This document shows, piece by piece, positions 50,520 through 59,757 of a DNA stretch of 64,000 nucleotides (the first letter of the stretch is position 1; each line of letters begins with the position of its first letter). The stretch lies in the NCBI GenBank assembly GCA_910587645.1, contig CAJUNA010000006.1, positions 1 to 64,000 on the forward strand. The letters run 5' to 3'. The notes below the pieces were generated by a model that was not told the DNA's origin, made no database searches, and saw only the letters and a list, made by a program, of their open reading frames with translations. Origin of the DNA: an uncultured Oscillospiraceae bacterium. GTDB lineage: Bacteria; Bacillota; Clostridia; Oscillospirales; Oscillospiraceae. A program made the translations under genes and the position numbers.

Positions 50520-52409
50520 TTAAATATTGAGGGCCTTGCGCTTCTCCTCAATGATGGCTTCCAACTGGTTGGCGGCGCTCTTGCCGTCGGGATCCACGAT
50601 GACCTTGCCGCCGGTAAGGCCAACCATATCTTCGGTCAAAATCTTGGTAACCAGCTTGCTGCCGGTGATGAAGGGCGGCACACCCAGATGCAGGGGCAGG
50701 CCAAGGGCCAGGGCGAAGGCGCCATCGGCCAACGCCTGCTCCTCCAGCCATTGGGCGGCGGAGAGGACTAAGGGAAGCTGGGGCAGGTCCACGCCCAGTT
50801 CCCCGGCGATTTCGGTCGCCACGATTTCCAACCGTCCGATGGCGAGACAGGGGCCGAAGTTCAGAACCGGAGGAATCCCCAGCTCCTTGCACACGGCTTT
50901 CAAGTTCGGCCCGGCCAGCTCGGCGGCTTCGGGGGTCATGAGGCCGATATTTTCCAGTCCGCCGGAGGAACACCCGGCGGTGAGCACCAGGATATCCTTG
51001 GCAATCAGCTCTTTAGCCAGCTCGGCAGTGAGGGTGTCGTGGCCGTAGGCCACGCTGGAGCAGCCCACCACACCGGCCAGGCCCTTGATCTTCCCGGCCA
51101 CGATCAGGTCGATAAGCGGCTTCCAGCTTCCGCCCAGGAAGGCCCTCAGGCTGCCCTCGCTGACGCCGGTGAGGGTATTTTTGTTGCCGTGATCCGGGAA
51201 CAGGTTCATGGGCACATTGCCCCGGCGGGCCTTGTAGGCGTCGATGACCGCGTCGATGATCCGGTCGCCATCGGCCTGACGGGTCTCGTAGTGGAAGGGG
51301 ATGTACTCGGCGTTAGCTTTCTTCGCCACCACGTCCAGGCAGATTTGCTTGATTTTCAACTCATCGCAGATTGTCTCAATGCCGGGGAGGGTGCAGTTGA
51401 ACTCGCTGAGCACTGCGTCAATAGCGCCGCAGGACAGCACCGCCTCAGAGATGTAGTTATTGCCGGCGTGGCCATCGAAGATTTCGGTATAATGCTCACC
51501 GCGAAGCTGGAGATCCTGGCCCACGCAGGTGCAGCCTACCAGCTTAAAGCCCTTGGCCCCGGCGGCCTTAGCCTTTGCCACCACGTCCCCGTCCAGGAGA
51601 CGGTCCTGGATATAGGTAAACAGGGAGTGCTGGTGGCCGGTAATCAGGATATTGATGTAATCGGGGTTGATGACATTCATGCCCACCGGGGCGGGGCGGA
51701 TAACGGGGTCGCCCAGCACCACGTCGTTGAGCAGGTTCGTAAGCTGCAAGCCGTACAGTCCCGTAGAAATGCCCAGGCGCAGGCAGGAAACCAGCATTTC
51801 CACCGGGTCGGAGCTGAGGTTGGTGGAGGATTTGACGATGTTGTTGAACACCTCGCCTTTGGCGCCGCCAGGCATGATGCCCAGTTCCTTCCACTTCTTC
51901 ACCCGGGGGGCGTAGGCCAGCTTTTCCACCAGCTCCATGCCCTCATACTCGGGGCGGTACAGGTCTGCCAGCACCGCGTCTGCCACCTTGACGCACAGGT
52001 CGTACTTGTCCGTGCCGGTGACGCCCAGCAGGTCCGCCAGATGGTTGAGGGCCTTTTCGCTGCGGATCTTATCCTTGTGCAGGCCTGTGTTTTTCAGTTG
52101 ACGGGCCGTATTTTCAACCACATGGATATAGCAGCCGGAACCGGCGGCTACCGCCCGGAGGAAATTCCGGGCCACGATGGTGTCGGCACTGGCGCCGCAG
52201 ATGCCCCGGGGGGCGCTGGGGGTGATGCGGCAGGGGCCGTTGGCGCACAGGCGGCAGCACACGCCTTGCAGGCCGAAGCCGCACTTGGTTTCCTGGGTGG
52301 CGACCCGGTGGTGGGCGGTCTCCAGGGGCAGGGAGCGGATATAGCCCTCCATGGGCTTATCCGCGCTGGCGCAGGTATTGCGGTTTAGGCAGTCGGTACA
52401 GGTGTTCAT
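50520..52409 (-). CDS. cooS: Anaerobic nickel carbon-monoxide dehydrogenase catalytic subunit
   Basis: The 629-residue protein has the N-terminal cluster-binding segment CGFGLQGVCCRLCANGPC and GICG. Expected C-cluster ligands are present: GHQHS, FNCTLPG, GVVGCSS, TAGCSSGG and NFGPCLAIG. It interconverts CO and CO2. From memory of characterised enzymes, the catalytic Lys near the C-terminus seems replaced by Gln (LEEQALADG) and the His relay near residue 93 is not preserved (GSGCYIHVVEN), so it is a divergent clade. GGAGG precedes the start. It heads the operon with cooF and the FAD gene. Confidence 0.9.
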   Translation of the reverse strand: MNTCTDCLNRNTCASADKPMEGYIRSLPLETAHHRVATQETKCGFGLQGVCCRLCANGPCRITPSAPRGICGASADTIVARNFLRAVAAGSGCYIHVVENTARQLKNTGLHKDKIRSEKALNHLADLLGVTGTDKYDLCVKVADAVLADLYRPEYEGMELVEKLAYAPRVKKWKELGIMPGGAKGEVFNNIVKSSTNLSSDPVEMLVSCLRLGISTGLYGLQLTNLLNDVVLGDPVIRPAPVGMNVINPDYINILITGHQHSLFTYIQDRLLDGDVVAKAKAAGAKGFKLVGCTCVGQDLQLRGEHYTEIFDGHAGNNYISEAVLSCGAIDAVLSEFNCTLPGIETICDELKIKQICLDVVAKKANAEYIPFHYETRQADGDRIIDAVIDAYKARRGNVPMNLFPDHGNKNTLTGVSEGSLRAFLGGSWKPLIDLIVAGKIKGLAGVVGCSSVAYGHDTLTAELAKELIAKDILVLTAGCSSGGLENIGLMTPEAAELAGPNLKAVCKELGIPPVLNFGPCLAIGRLEIVATEIAGELGVDLPQLPLVLSAAQWLEEQALADGAFALALGLPLHLGVPPFITGSKLVTKILTEDMVGLTGGKVIVDPDGKSAANQLEAIIEEKRKALNI

Positions 52410-52531
52410 AGGATGTTTCCTCCTCCATGAATGTTTCCGGGAATATGGGATGGTTTGTTAAATTGTTCACGATATCAGCATACCGTAAAAAGGGGTACTT
52501 TGCAGTTTCACATGCAACAATCAGAGCCGGG

Positions 52532-54322
52532 CTATCCTTCCTGCGCCGCTGCCTGGAGGTTGTAAAGGAAGAACACGCCGTCCGGTGCGCGGTACAGGCC
52601 GGTAAGGCCGCTGGCAAGCTGGAACCCGCTGCCCCGGCAGAGCACGGGGATCACCGGGGAGTCCTCCAGGAGAATGGCTTCGGCATCGTGGAGATAGGCG
52701 TCCCTGGCGTCCGGCGAGACTGCCGCTTTCGCGGCGTCCAGCAGGATGTCGAAAGCGGGGCTGGCGTATCCGGATATGTTTTTTTCCGCGCCGCTGTGCC
52801 AGTTCCCCAGCAGCAAACCCGCGTCGCTGTATGCGGATGTGAAGTCCATCGCTGCCATCTGGAAGGGGGCGACCGGTTCCGGTTCAGTATCGCTTTCCCC
52901 GCCCTCCTCGGGAAGGACAGGGATGAAAGCTGCCTCGTATTCCTCTTCGCTCACGGCCCGGAGGGTAACGGAGACGCCCAGGCAGGCCTTCCATTCCGCA
53001 GCCAGAAGCTCCGCCAGCGCCCGGTCCCCATCGCTGCCATCGGGATAGATATACTCTACGGCGGGGAAGCCCGTGCCGTTGGGGTATCCGGCCTGGGCCA
53101 TCAGGGCTTTGGCGTAGTTGCAGTCGCTCTCATGGTCGTGGGTATGCTCCGCGGTAACCAGGGTTTGGCTATGGGTGCGGAAATCCCAGCAGGTGGGATT
53201 GGGGATAGCGGTTTCCGGCTGTTGGATCATGGGGTCGGGAGGGGAGTCATCCTCCGGGGACGCTTCCACCTCGGGCCGCTGGCTGTAGTCAGACACGCCG
53301 TAGGGCACGATCCCCGGCGCGGGCCGGGAAGTGAGGTCTCCCAGGGCATCCACCACCGCCTGATGGTCGATGGACAAATGGAAGGCCATACGGATGCTGG
53401 CGTTGTCAAAGGGGGCTGTTTTGCAGTTAAGCAGTACGCCGCAGGTGGTGGTGACCGGCTCCGGCGTCCAGACGCCGCTATCCGCCAGGGCTTGCAGCGG
53501 TTCAGCAGGGAGGGCGGTAATCAGGACGGCTTCTCCGGCGGTGAGGGCGGCGTAGTCGCTCTCGCTGCCCTTGGAAGCGGCAAATTGGATGGTTTCCGGG
53601 CCGGTTGGGGCGGGAGCGTAGTAGGTTTCACTCCGGGCCAGCTTGACCATATTCTGGGTGAAGCCGGTGAGCACATAGGGGCCGTTGGTGACAACGGGGT
53701 TGGCGTAAAAGGGGGAATCCTCCCGCAGGGGCATAGTGTAGGCCCCGGCACAGATTTCCTCTAAAAAATAGGCGGGACTGCCGTTCAAGGCGACCACCAA
53801 TGTTTTACTGTTTGGCGCGGAAACAGCCAGAAGGGAAGTATCCCCGGTTTCCTGGACTTCCGCGTAGCCGGAGACCTCCGACAAAAGTCCCCGGTGGGGC
53901 ATGTTGTTGGCTGGATCCGCCAGCCGCCGCCAAGCAAAGACGAAATCCTGGGCTTTTACAGCGGCGCCGTCAGACCAGCGGATACCGTCCCGGAGGGTGA
54001 AGGTGTAGGTAGCGTTTCCTGCGTAGTCGGTTTCGACAGTGTAGCTCTCCGCCTGGCCGTTGGCCAGGACGGCCCAGCCATCGCCGCCGTCCTCCCAGCG
54101 GAGAAGGTTTTCATAGAGATGGTACAGGATGGTTTCTCCGCCAGGGGCTGTGATGGACGCGGGATCCAGGGTGGTATGGGCGCCGCCAACGCGGACAGTC
54201 AGGTCTTCTGCTTGGGGGAGGGGAGGATCCGCAGGGGGATCCGCGTCCTCCGGTTTTTCACCGCAGGCGGAGAGCAGAAGAATCAGCAGCGCGCACAGAA
54301 GAGCTGTATATTTTTTTCCCAT
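52532..54322 (-). CDS. Oligopeptide-type ABC substrate-binding lipoprotein
   Basis: The protein (about 596 aa) has a lipoprotein signal with lipobox LLSAC, followed by the SBP_bac_5 (OppA) fold: TLDPASI, LYENLLRWEDG, TFTLRDGIRWSDGAAVKAQD and VTNGPYVLTG. The start is taken as ATG 54322, but ATG 54334, which overlaps the helicase stop, is possible. The C-terminus is long and includes a Glu-rich linker. No permease or ATPase lies nearby, so it is an orphan binding protein, or shares transporters elsewhere. Confidence 0.88.
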   Translation of the reverse strand: MGKKYTALLCALLILLLSACGEKPEDADPPADPPLPQAEDLTVRVGGAHTTLDPASITAPGGETILYHLYENLLRWEDGGDGWAVLANGQAESYTVETDYAGNATYTFTLRDGIRWSDGAAVKAQDFVFAWRRLADPANNMPHRGLLSEVSGYAEVQETGDTSLLAVSAPNSKTLVVALNGSPAYFLEEICAGAYTMPLREDSPFYANPVVTNGPYVLTGFTQNMVKLARSETYYAPAPTGPETIQFAASKGSESDYAALTAGEAVLITALPAEPLQALADSGVWTPEPVTTTCGVLLNCKTAPFDNASIRMAFHLSIDHQAVVDALGDLTSRPAPGIVPYGVSDYSQRPEVEASPEDDSPPDPMIQQPETAIPNPTCWDFRTHSQTLVTAEHTHDHESDCNYAKALMAQAGYPNGTGFPAVEYIYPDGSDGDRALAELLAAEWKACLGVSVTLRAVSEEEYEAAFIPVLPEEGGESDTEPEPVAPFQMAAMDFTSAYSDAGLLLGNWHSGAEKNISGYASPAFDILLDAAKAAVSPDARDAYLHDAEAILLEDSPVIPVLCRGSGFQLASGLTGLYRAPDGVFFLYNLQAAAQEG

Positions 54323-54330
54323 ATGCCTCC

Positions 54331-55494
54331 TCATTTTGTCTCAACGGGAATCAGTTTGCCGTCCGGGCCGAAGGCTACGGACTGGATCTGATTTCTCGTG
54401 TGCTTGGCAATGTCGTTTAGACGAACCATGCCGGGGTAGTCGGTAACAAAAGTGTAGGCCGCGCCGTGGCGTTTGGCACGGCCTGTCCGGCCAATGCGGT
54501 GGACGTAGTATTCGTTCTCGTCCGGGACATCATAATTGAATACCGCCTCGACATCGTCTACGTCAATGCCCCGGGCCGCTACATCGGTGGCAACGAATAC
54601 CCGCAGTTCCCCCCGGCGGAAACGGGCCATGACCTTCTCCCGCTTTTCCTGGGGAATATCGCCGTGGATGCACTGGGCGTCCACGCCCCGCATTTGCAGG
54701 AGCTTGGTGACCCGCTCGGTGTTGCCCTTGGTATTGCAGAAGATCATGACGCGGTCGTATTCCTCCTGGTTCATGATCTTCGCCAGGGCGTCCACCTTGC
54801 CGTCCATGGTGGTTTCCAGCCGGTATTGGAGGATGTCGGGCTTGTTTTCTTCATCGGGGCGAACCGTGATCTCTACCGCGTCGCGCTGGTAGACCCAGGC
54901 AATGTCCATGACCTCGCGGCTGATGGTGGCAGAGAAAAGGCCCAGGTTTTTCCGGTTCTTCATCTGGTCCAGCAGGCGGGTTACATCGTGGATGAAGCCC
55001 ATGTCCAACATCCGGTCCGCCTCGTCTAAAACAGCGGTTTGGACGGCATCGATGCGGACGGTGCGGCGCTTGAGGTGGTCGCCTAAGCGGCCAGGGGTGG
55101 CAATAACGATTTGGGGACGCTTTTTCAGGGCATCGATTTGCTTTCCGATGGGCTGGCCGCCGTAGAGGCAGACCATGCGGACGCCGGGCTTGAATTGGGC
55201 AAGATCCCGCATTTCGGCGGTGATCTGCATGGCCAGTTCCCTGGTGGGGGCTAAGATTACGGCTTGTACCTGGTCGTTATCGCCATCGGTATGCTCAATG
55301 ATGGGGATGCCGAAGGCGAAGGTTTTGCCGGTGCCTGTAGGGGCTTTCGCGGTGACGTCCTGCCAGTCCAGCATGGGAGGGATGCACCCGGCCTGGATGG
55401 GCGTTGAAAGCTGGTAATTTTTTTTCTCCAGCGCCCGCATGACCTCCGGGGACAGGCCCAGTGTATCAAAGCGGACGCCCTGTGTGATTTCCAT
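54331..55494 (-). CDS. DEAD-box RNA helicase
   Basis: The 387-residue protein shows the full motif set: TPIQ (Q motif), APTGTGKT, PTRELA, DEADRMLD, SAT, ARGIDVDDV and HRIGRTGR, with no long C-terminal extension. DEAD-box proteins unwind short RNA duplexes in ribosome assembly and RNA decay. GAGGA precedes ATG. The stop overlaps the start of the downstream OppA-like lipoprotein gene, an unusual coupling. Confidence 0.93.
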   Translation of the reverse strand: MEITQGVRFDTLGLSPEVMRALEKKNYQLSTPIQAGCIPPMLDWQDVTAKAPTGTGKTFAFGIPIIEHTDGDNDQVQAVILAPTRELAMQITAEMRDLAQFKPGVRMVCLYGGQPIGKQIDALKKRPQIVIATPGRLGDHLKRRTVRIDAVQTAVLDEADRMLDMGFIHDVTRLLDQMKNRKNLGLFSATISREVMDIAWVYQRDAVEITVRPDEENKPDILQYRLETTMDGKVDALAKIMNQEEYDRVMIFCNTKGNTERVTKLLQMRGVDAQCIHGDIPQEKREKVMARFRRGELRVFVATDVAARGIDVDDVEAVFNYDVPDENEYYVHRIGRTGRAKRHGAAYTFVTDYPGMVRLNDIAKHTRNQIQSVAFGPDGKLIPVETK

Positions 55495-55639
55495 AAATCA
55501 ATCCTCTTGCAATTTTTATTTTTCTGATGCGCTTAACAACCTACTTATATTAGCATAAAATCAGCCCCGCCGCAAGGGCGGCAGGCGGTTTTCCCGAAAA
55601 TTCACGAATTTTTTACGAAAAGATGGGGGGTTTCTTTTC

Positions 55640-55668
55640 TTGACACGGAAGGGTTTGGCTTGTAATAT
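55640..55668 (+). promoter_or_regulatory. Promoter of the structured RNA
   Basis: TTGACA (55640-55645) and TAATAT (55663-55668) are 17 bp apart. Transcription would begin near 55675, just before the RNA closing stem. Confidence 0.7.
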
Positions 55669-55682
55669 AATGAAATACAAAA

Positions 55683-55881
55683 ACTTTTGCCTGATGATGC
55701 GGCGTGGGGCTGGTATTTCGTTGTCAAGGTGCCTCCGTTTGCAACCGGCGCGGGGGAATGTCCAGGGAGATCAACCCCTGTGGGCGTTTTTGTTCGAACG
55801 CGCGAAGTTCCGGTAGGTGACGCCCGCTACACCTATAGGCCGCATCTGGCCGAAAGTTGCCGTGCTTCGTGCAACCTTTTT
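55683..55881 (+). ncRNA. Structured non-coding RNA, possibly 6S RNA
   Basis: A long closing stem pairs ACTTT/GCC/GATGCGGC (55683-55703) with GCCGCATC/GGCC/AAAGT (55839-55857). Inside lies a large bubble, and an apical hairpin CAGGG...CCCTG sits near the middle. A GTTGC/GCAAC hairpin with T-run follows (55856-55881). With its own promoter, length of about 180-200 nt and no ORF, this fits 6S RNA, which binds RNA polymerase. The family was judged by shape only; a new RNA is possible. Confidence 0.5.
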
Positions 55882-55908
55882 AGAAATTTTCAGATAAATT
55901 TTCAGAAT

Positions 55909-55937
55909 GCCCCCGCTGCGTACGCTAGAGGGCTTTT
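55909..55937 (+). terminator. Second terminator after the structured RNA
   Basis: A GCCC-rich/GGGC hairpin closes around TACG-like sequence and is followed by TTTTTT. It sits between the structured RNA and cysE. Confidence 0.6.
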
Positions 55938-55980
55938 TTGACAGTCTGTTGATTCTATGTGAAGTTGAAGGATTTCCTAT

Positions 55981-56628
55981 ATGTTGTTAAGAGAAACCTT
56001 ATCCGCTTACCAGCGGAGGGACCCGGCCGCGAGAGGGAAATTTGAAATCTTCCTCTTGTATGCCGGCGTCCACGCTACGATCTACTATCGGATTGCCCAC
56101 TGGTTCCATGGCCGGGGGCTGTGTTTTATTGCCCGATGTATTTCCCAGTGGGCGCGGTTCTGGACTGGAATCGAAATCCATCCCGGCGCCGCGATTGGAA
56201 GGAGATTGGTAATCGACCATGGCACCGGTATTGTGATCGGGGAAACCACCGAAATTGGGGACGATGTGCTGCTCTATCAGGGCGTGACCCTGGGAGGGAC
56301 AGGGAAGGACGTGGGCAAACGGCACCCGACTTTGGGAAATAATGTGATGGTGGGTTCCGGGGCCAGGGTGCTGGGGCCGATTACGATTCATGATAACGCC
56401 CGGATCGCTGCGGGCGCGGTGGTTTTGCAGGATGTGCCCCCTAACGCTACCGCCGTGGGCGTACCCGCGCAAATCGTCCGCGTCAATGGTGAGAAGGTCC
56501 GCCGCTATGCCGATGAGGTGGACCAGACCAATGTTGTGAACCCTACCCTGCAAAAAATCGAGGCTCTTGCCCGCAGGGTGGAGGAATTGGAGAAAAAACT
56601 ACAGGATTCTGAAAAAAACTTCCAATGA
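55981..56628 (+). CDS. cysE: Serine O-acetyltransferase
   Basis: The 215-residue enzyme has the hexapeptide-repeat fold with HPGAAIGRRLVIDHGTGIVI and VLLYQGVTLGGTGKD, where Asp and His of IDHG are catalytic. It makes O-acetylserine, the first step of cysteine synthesis. The C-terminal tail is a coiled coil (ARRVEELEKKLQDSEKN). Its stop overlaps the cysS reading region. In Firmicutes cysE and cysS are often joined, which couples cysteine supply to tRNA charging. Confidence 0.93.
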   Translation: MLLRETLSAYQRRDPAARGKFEIFLLYAGVHATIYYRIAHWFHGRGLCFIARCISQWARFWTGIEIHPGAAIGRRLVIDHGTGIVIGETTEIGDDVLLYQGVTLGGTGKDVGKRHPTLGNNVMVGSGARVLGPITIHDNARIAAGAVVLQDVPPNATAVGVPAQIVRVNGEKVRRYADEVDQTNVVNPTLQKIEALARRVEELEKKLQDSEKNFQ

Positions 56629-56642
56629 AAAGGAGAGGCAAT

Positions 56643-58094
56643 ATGTATCTGTATAATTCCGCGACCCATAAGAAAGAGGAGTTCGTCCCGAACCATCCCG
56701 ATATTGTTAAAATGTATACCTGCGGCCCTACGGTCTATGATTATGCCCACATCGGCAACCTGCGCAGCTACCTCATGGAGGACGTGCTGGAAAAATTCCT
56801 GCGCTATGAGGGGTACAACGTCAAACGCGTCATGAATATTACCGATGTGGGGCATCTTTCCAGCGACGCCGACACTGGCGAGGATAAGATGCTCAAGGGG
56901 GCGAAACGGGAAAATAAGACGATTTTGGATATCGCACGGTTTTATACCGAGGCGTTTTTTGCCGACTGCGATAAACTGCATATCAAACGGCCGGACGTGG
57001 TGGAGCCGGCGACGAACTGCATTGGGGAGTATATCCAATTGATTACCAAGCTGCTGGATACCGGCTACGCCTATCCGGCGGGGGGGAATATTTACTTTGA
57101 TACCAGCAAGCTGGAGCGGTACTATGTTTTTAACGACCATGACGCCGAGGATTTGGCCGTGGGCGTCCGGGAGGGCGTGGAGGAGGACGGGAATAAGCGC
57201 AATAAGAGCGATTTCGTCCTCTGGTTTACCCAGTCCAAGTTTGAGGACCAGGCGCTGAAATGGGATTCCCCGTGGGGGGTCGGATATCCTGGATGGCATA
57301 TCGAGTGCTCTGCGATTTCGATGAAGCATCTGGGGGAAGACCTGGATATCCATTGCGGCGGAATTGACAACGCTTTCCCCCACCATACCAACGAAATCGC
57401 CCAGAGCGAGGCGTTTTTGGGACATAAATGGTGCAATTGGTGGGTGCATGTGCTCCACTTGAATACGCCAACGGGAAAAATGAGTAAAAGCAAAGGGGAG
57501 AAGCTGACGCTGTCCCTCTTGCTGGAAAAGGGATATGACCCGCTGGCTTACCGGCTGTTCTGCTTGCAGAGCCATTACCGGAAGTCGCTGGTGTTCTCCT
57601 GGGAAAACCTGGATAACGCCCAGGGGGCGTATAACAAGCTGGTTGCCAGGGTCGCCTCGTTGAAGCCGGGAAATGGAGAAATTGACCAGGCCGTCTTGGA
57701 TGCCCAGAAGGAGAAGTTCCGGAAAGCGATGGGGAATGACCTCAATACGTCGCTGGGTGTGACCGCGCTCTATGACGCGCTGAAGGCTCCGGCAAATGAT
57801 GAGACGAAGCTGGCGCTGCTGGCGGATTTTGACAGGGTGCTGGGGCTGGGCCTCCTGGAAAAGGCGGAGGAGAAGCGTAAGGCGGATGCAACGGCGAAAA
57901 CCTCCGCTTCCGCGTCCGGCGGATTCGTAATCTCCGGCGAGGGGGATCCGGATATCGATGCGCTGGTTCTCCGGCGGGCGGAAGCGAAGAAGGCAAAGGA
58001 TTTCGCGGAAGCTGACCGGATCCGTGATGCGCTGAAAGCCCAGGGGATTGAGATTGTTGATACGAAGGATGGGGCTGTTTGGAAACGGGTATAA
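56643..58094 (+). CDS. cysS: Cysteinyl-tRNA synthetase
   Basis: The 483-residue enzyme starts at ATG 56643 with AGGAG 7 bases upstream. CGPTVYDYAHIGNLRSY holds the first zinc Cys and the HIGH motif; WHIECSAIS, CGGIDNAFPHHTNE and KMSKSKGE supply the other zinc ligands and the KMSKS loop. It charges tRNA-Cys. It lies 14 bp after cysE and both are probably cotranscribed. Confidence 0.96.
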   Translation: MYLYNSATHKKEEFVPNHPDIVKMYTCGPTVYDYAHIGNLRSYLMEDVLEKFLRYEGYNVKRVMNITDVGHLSSDADTGEDKMLKGAKRENKTILDIARFYTEAFFADCDKLHIKRPDVVEPATNCIGEYIQLITKLLDTGYAYPAGGNIYFDTSKLERYYVFNDHDAEDLAVGVREGVEEDGNKRNKSDFVLWFTQSKFEDQALKWDSPWGVGYPGWHIECSAISMKHLGEDLDIHCGGIDNAFPHHTNEIAQSEAFLGHKWCNWWVHVLHLNTPTGKMSKSKGEKLTLSLLLEKGYDPLAYRLFCLQSHYRKSLVFSWENLDNAQGAYNKLVARVASLKPGNGEIDQAVLDAQKEKFRKAMGNDLNTSLGVTALYDALKAPANDETKLALLADFDRVLGLGLLEKAEEKRKADATAKTSASASGGFVISGEGDPDIDALVLRRAEAKKAKDFAEADRIRDALKAQGIEIVDTKDGAVWKRV

Positions 58095-58101
58095 GGCACC
58101 T

Positions 58102-58129
58102 GGAGGGGATCACGGATGTGATCCCCTCC
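58102..58129 (+). terminator. Hairpin after cysS
   Basis: GGAGGGGATCAC (58102-58113) pairs perfectly with GTGATCCCCTCC (58118-58129). The T-run is weak, so termination may be partial. The sequence at 58130-58356 holds no gene. Confidence 0.6.
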
Positions 58130-58356
58130 GGTTATTGCGGCGGGGGCTTCTCCGGGCTGCGCGGATGGCCGTTCCAGTACCCAATGGGTACAGCCCGCAA
58201 GCTGAAAATTGGATCTGGATGTCCTTGCCGGGGCTTGCTTTGCGCTGGACTGCCAGCCTGGCAATCTGTAGGCCTGTCAGGAGGAAGATTGATCTGCCCT
58301 CTTGCATTTTTGACGGAAACATCCTACAATAAGAAAAAACAGATGGGTGGGATGAT

Positions 58357-59757
58357 ATGGCTGAGCGGAGAAAAAATGACTTTTCCCAGGGGAGCATCGC
58401 GAAAAATATCCTCTCCCTGGCAATCCCTTTGACGGTGGCCCAGTTGACCGTTGTCCTCTATAATGTGGTGGACCGGGCCTTTATTGGGCACATTGACACC
58501 GTTGGGCGGGACGCTTTTACCGGTATCGGGCTGGTGATGCCGGCAACGTACATTATTACCGCCTTTGCCAACCTCTGCGGTACCGGGGGCGCGCCCCTGT
58601 TTTCCATTGCCCGGGGCAGGGGGGATGACAGGCAGGCCGCCAGGATCATGGGGGTCAGCTTTACCCTGCTGATGCTGCTGGGGGCGGGGCTGACGGCGGC
58701 GTTCTATCTCTTCCAGACGCCCTTCCTCTACCTGGTGGGCGGCAGCGATGAGACAGTGGTACATGCCAGGGATTACCTACAGATCTATCTGGTTGGCGTT
58801 GTGCCTGTGATGATTGGGCTGGGGATGAACCCGTTTATCAACGCCCAGGGGTTCGGGAAAACCGGGATGATGACAACCCTGCTGGGGGCGGTGATTAACC
58901 TTGTTTTGGATCCAGTGTTTATTTTCGGGCTGGGTATGGGCGTACGGGGCGCGGCGCTGGCGACCGTGATCGCCCAGGCTTGCTCGGCGGTGTGGGTGCT
59001 GGCGTTTCTGACAGGGAAAAAAGCGGTTGTCCGCCTGGAACGGGGAAGCCTGGGGCTGGATGCCCCGATTCTGCGGCGCGTCTGTGGGCTGGGGCTGACC
59101 GGGTTTACCTTCTCCGTAACCAACAGCGTGGTGCAGGCGTTGGGAAACGCCCAGCTTCAGGCTTATGGCGCGGCATCGGGGAATGGGGACTTGTATGTGG
59201 CCGCTATGACCGCTATTGTCTCTGTCCGGGAGATCGTATTCCAGCCCATCCGGGGGCTGACCCAGGGCGCCCAGCCGGTCATCGGCTACAACTACGGCGC
59301 GGGGAAATACAGCAGGGTGCGGGAGAGCATCCGGTTTTTGACCGCGAGCTGCCTGGGGTACAATATCCTGGTTTGGGTGCTTCTGCTGGCGTTTCCCAGG
59401 GTATTTATCCTGTTGTTTAACGATGACCCGGGGCTGCTGGCGGTGGGGATCCCTACGATGCGGATTTATTACGCCGCCTATGTGATGATGAGTTTTCAAA
59501 TGATTGGGCAGAATACCTTTGTGGCGCTGGGCCGGGCGAAAAACGCCGTGTTCTTCTCCCTGTTCCGTAAGGTGGCGCTGGTAGTGCCGCTGATGCTGGT
59601 CCTGCCCAGGCTGTGGGGGCTTGGGGCCTACGGCGTGTTCGCTTCGGAGCCGGCCAGCGATGTGGTGGGCGGCGCGGCGTGCTATATTACCATGATGTGT
59701 ACCGTCTGGCGGGACATGAAACGGCCCGATGAGACGGAGGAAGGGGAGTTGGTATGA
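58357..59757 (+). CDS. MATE-family multidrug exporter
   Basis: The 466-residue protein has twelve likely membrane helices with the MATE fold (two similar halves beginning LAIPLTVAQLTVVLYNVVDR and VCGLGLTGFTFSVTNSVVQA) and the QPIRGLTQGAQPVIGYNYGA signature of the second half. MATE exporters remove cationic drugs or metabolites using Na+ or H+. It overlaps the ywlG start by 4 bp, so the two are cotranscribed. Confidence 0.9.
   Translation: MAERRKNDFSQGSIAKNILSLAIPLTVAQLTVVLYNVVDRAFIGHIDTVGRDAFTGIGLVMPATYIITAFANLCGTGGAPLFSIARGRGDDRQAARIMGVSFTLLMLLGAGLTAAFYLFQTPFLYLVGGSDETVVHARDYLQIYLVGVVPVMIGLGMNPFINAQGFGKTGMMTTLLGAVINLVLDPVFIFGLGMGVRGAALATVIAQACSAVWVLAFLTGKKAVVRLERGSLGLDAPILRRVCGLGLTGFTFSVTNSVVQALGNAQLQAYGAASGNGDLYVAAMTAIVSVREIVFQPIRGLTQGAQPVIGYNYGAGKYSRVRESIRFLTASCLGYNILVWVLLLAFPRVFILLFNDDPGLLAVGIPTMRIYYAAYVMMSFQMIGQNTFVALGRAKNAVFFSLFRKVALVVPLMLVLPRLWGLGAYGVFASEPASDVVGGAACYITMMCTVWRDMKRPDETEEGELV

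Noticed and set aside
52420..52500. FNR/CRP-type operator upstream of cooS
   Set aside because: The TTGT/CAC-like bases do not form a symmetric site; the match is too weak to report.
55687..55941. An 84-residue ORF across the structured RNA
   Set aside because: It has no ribosome site, poor codon use and lies wholly over paired RNA stems and terminators.
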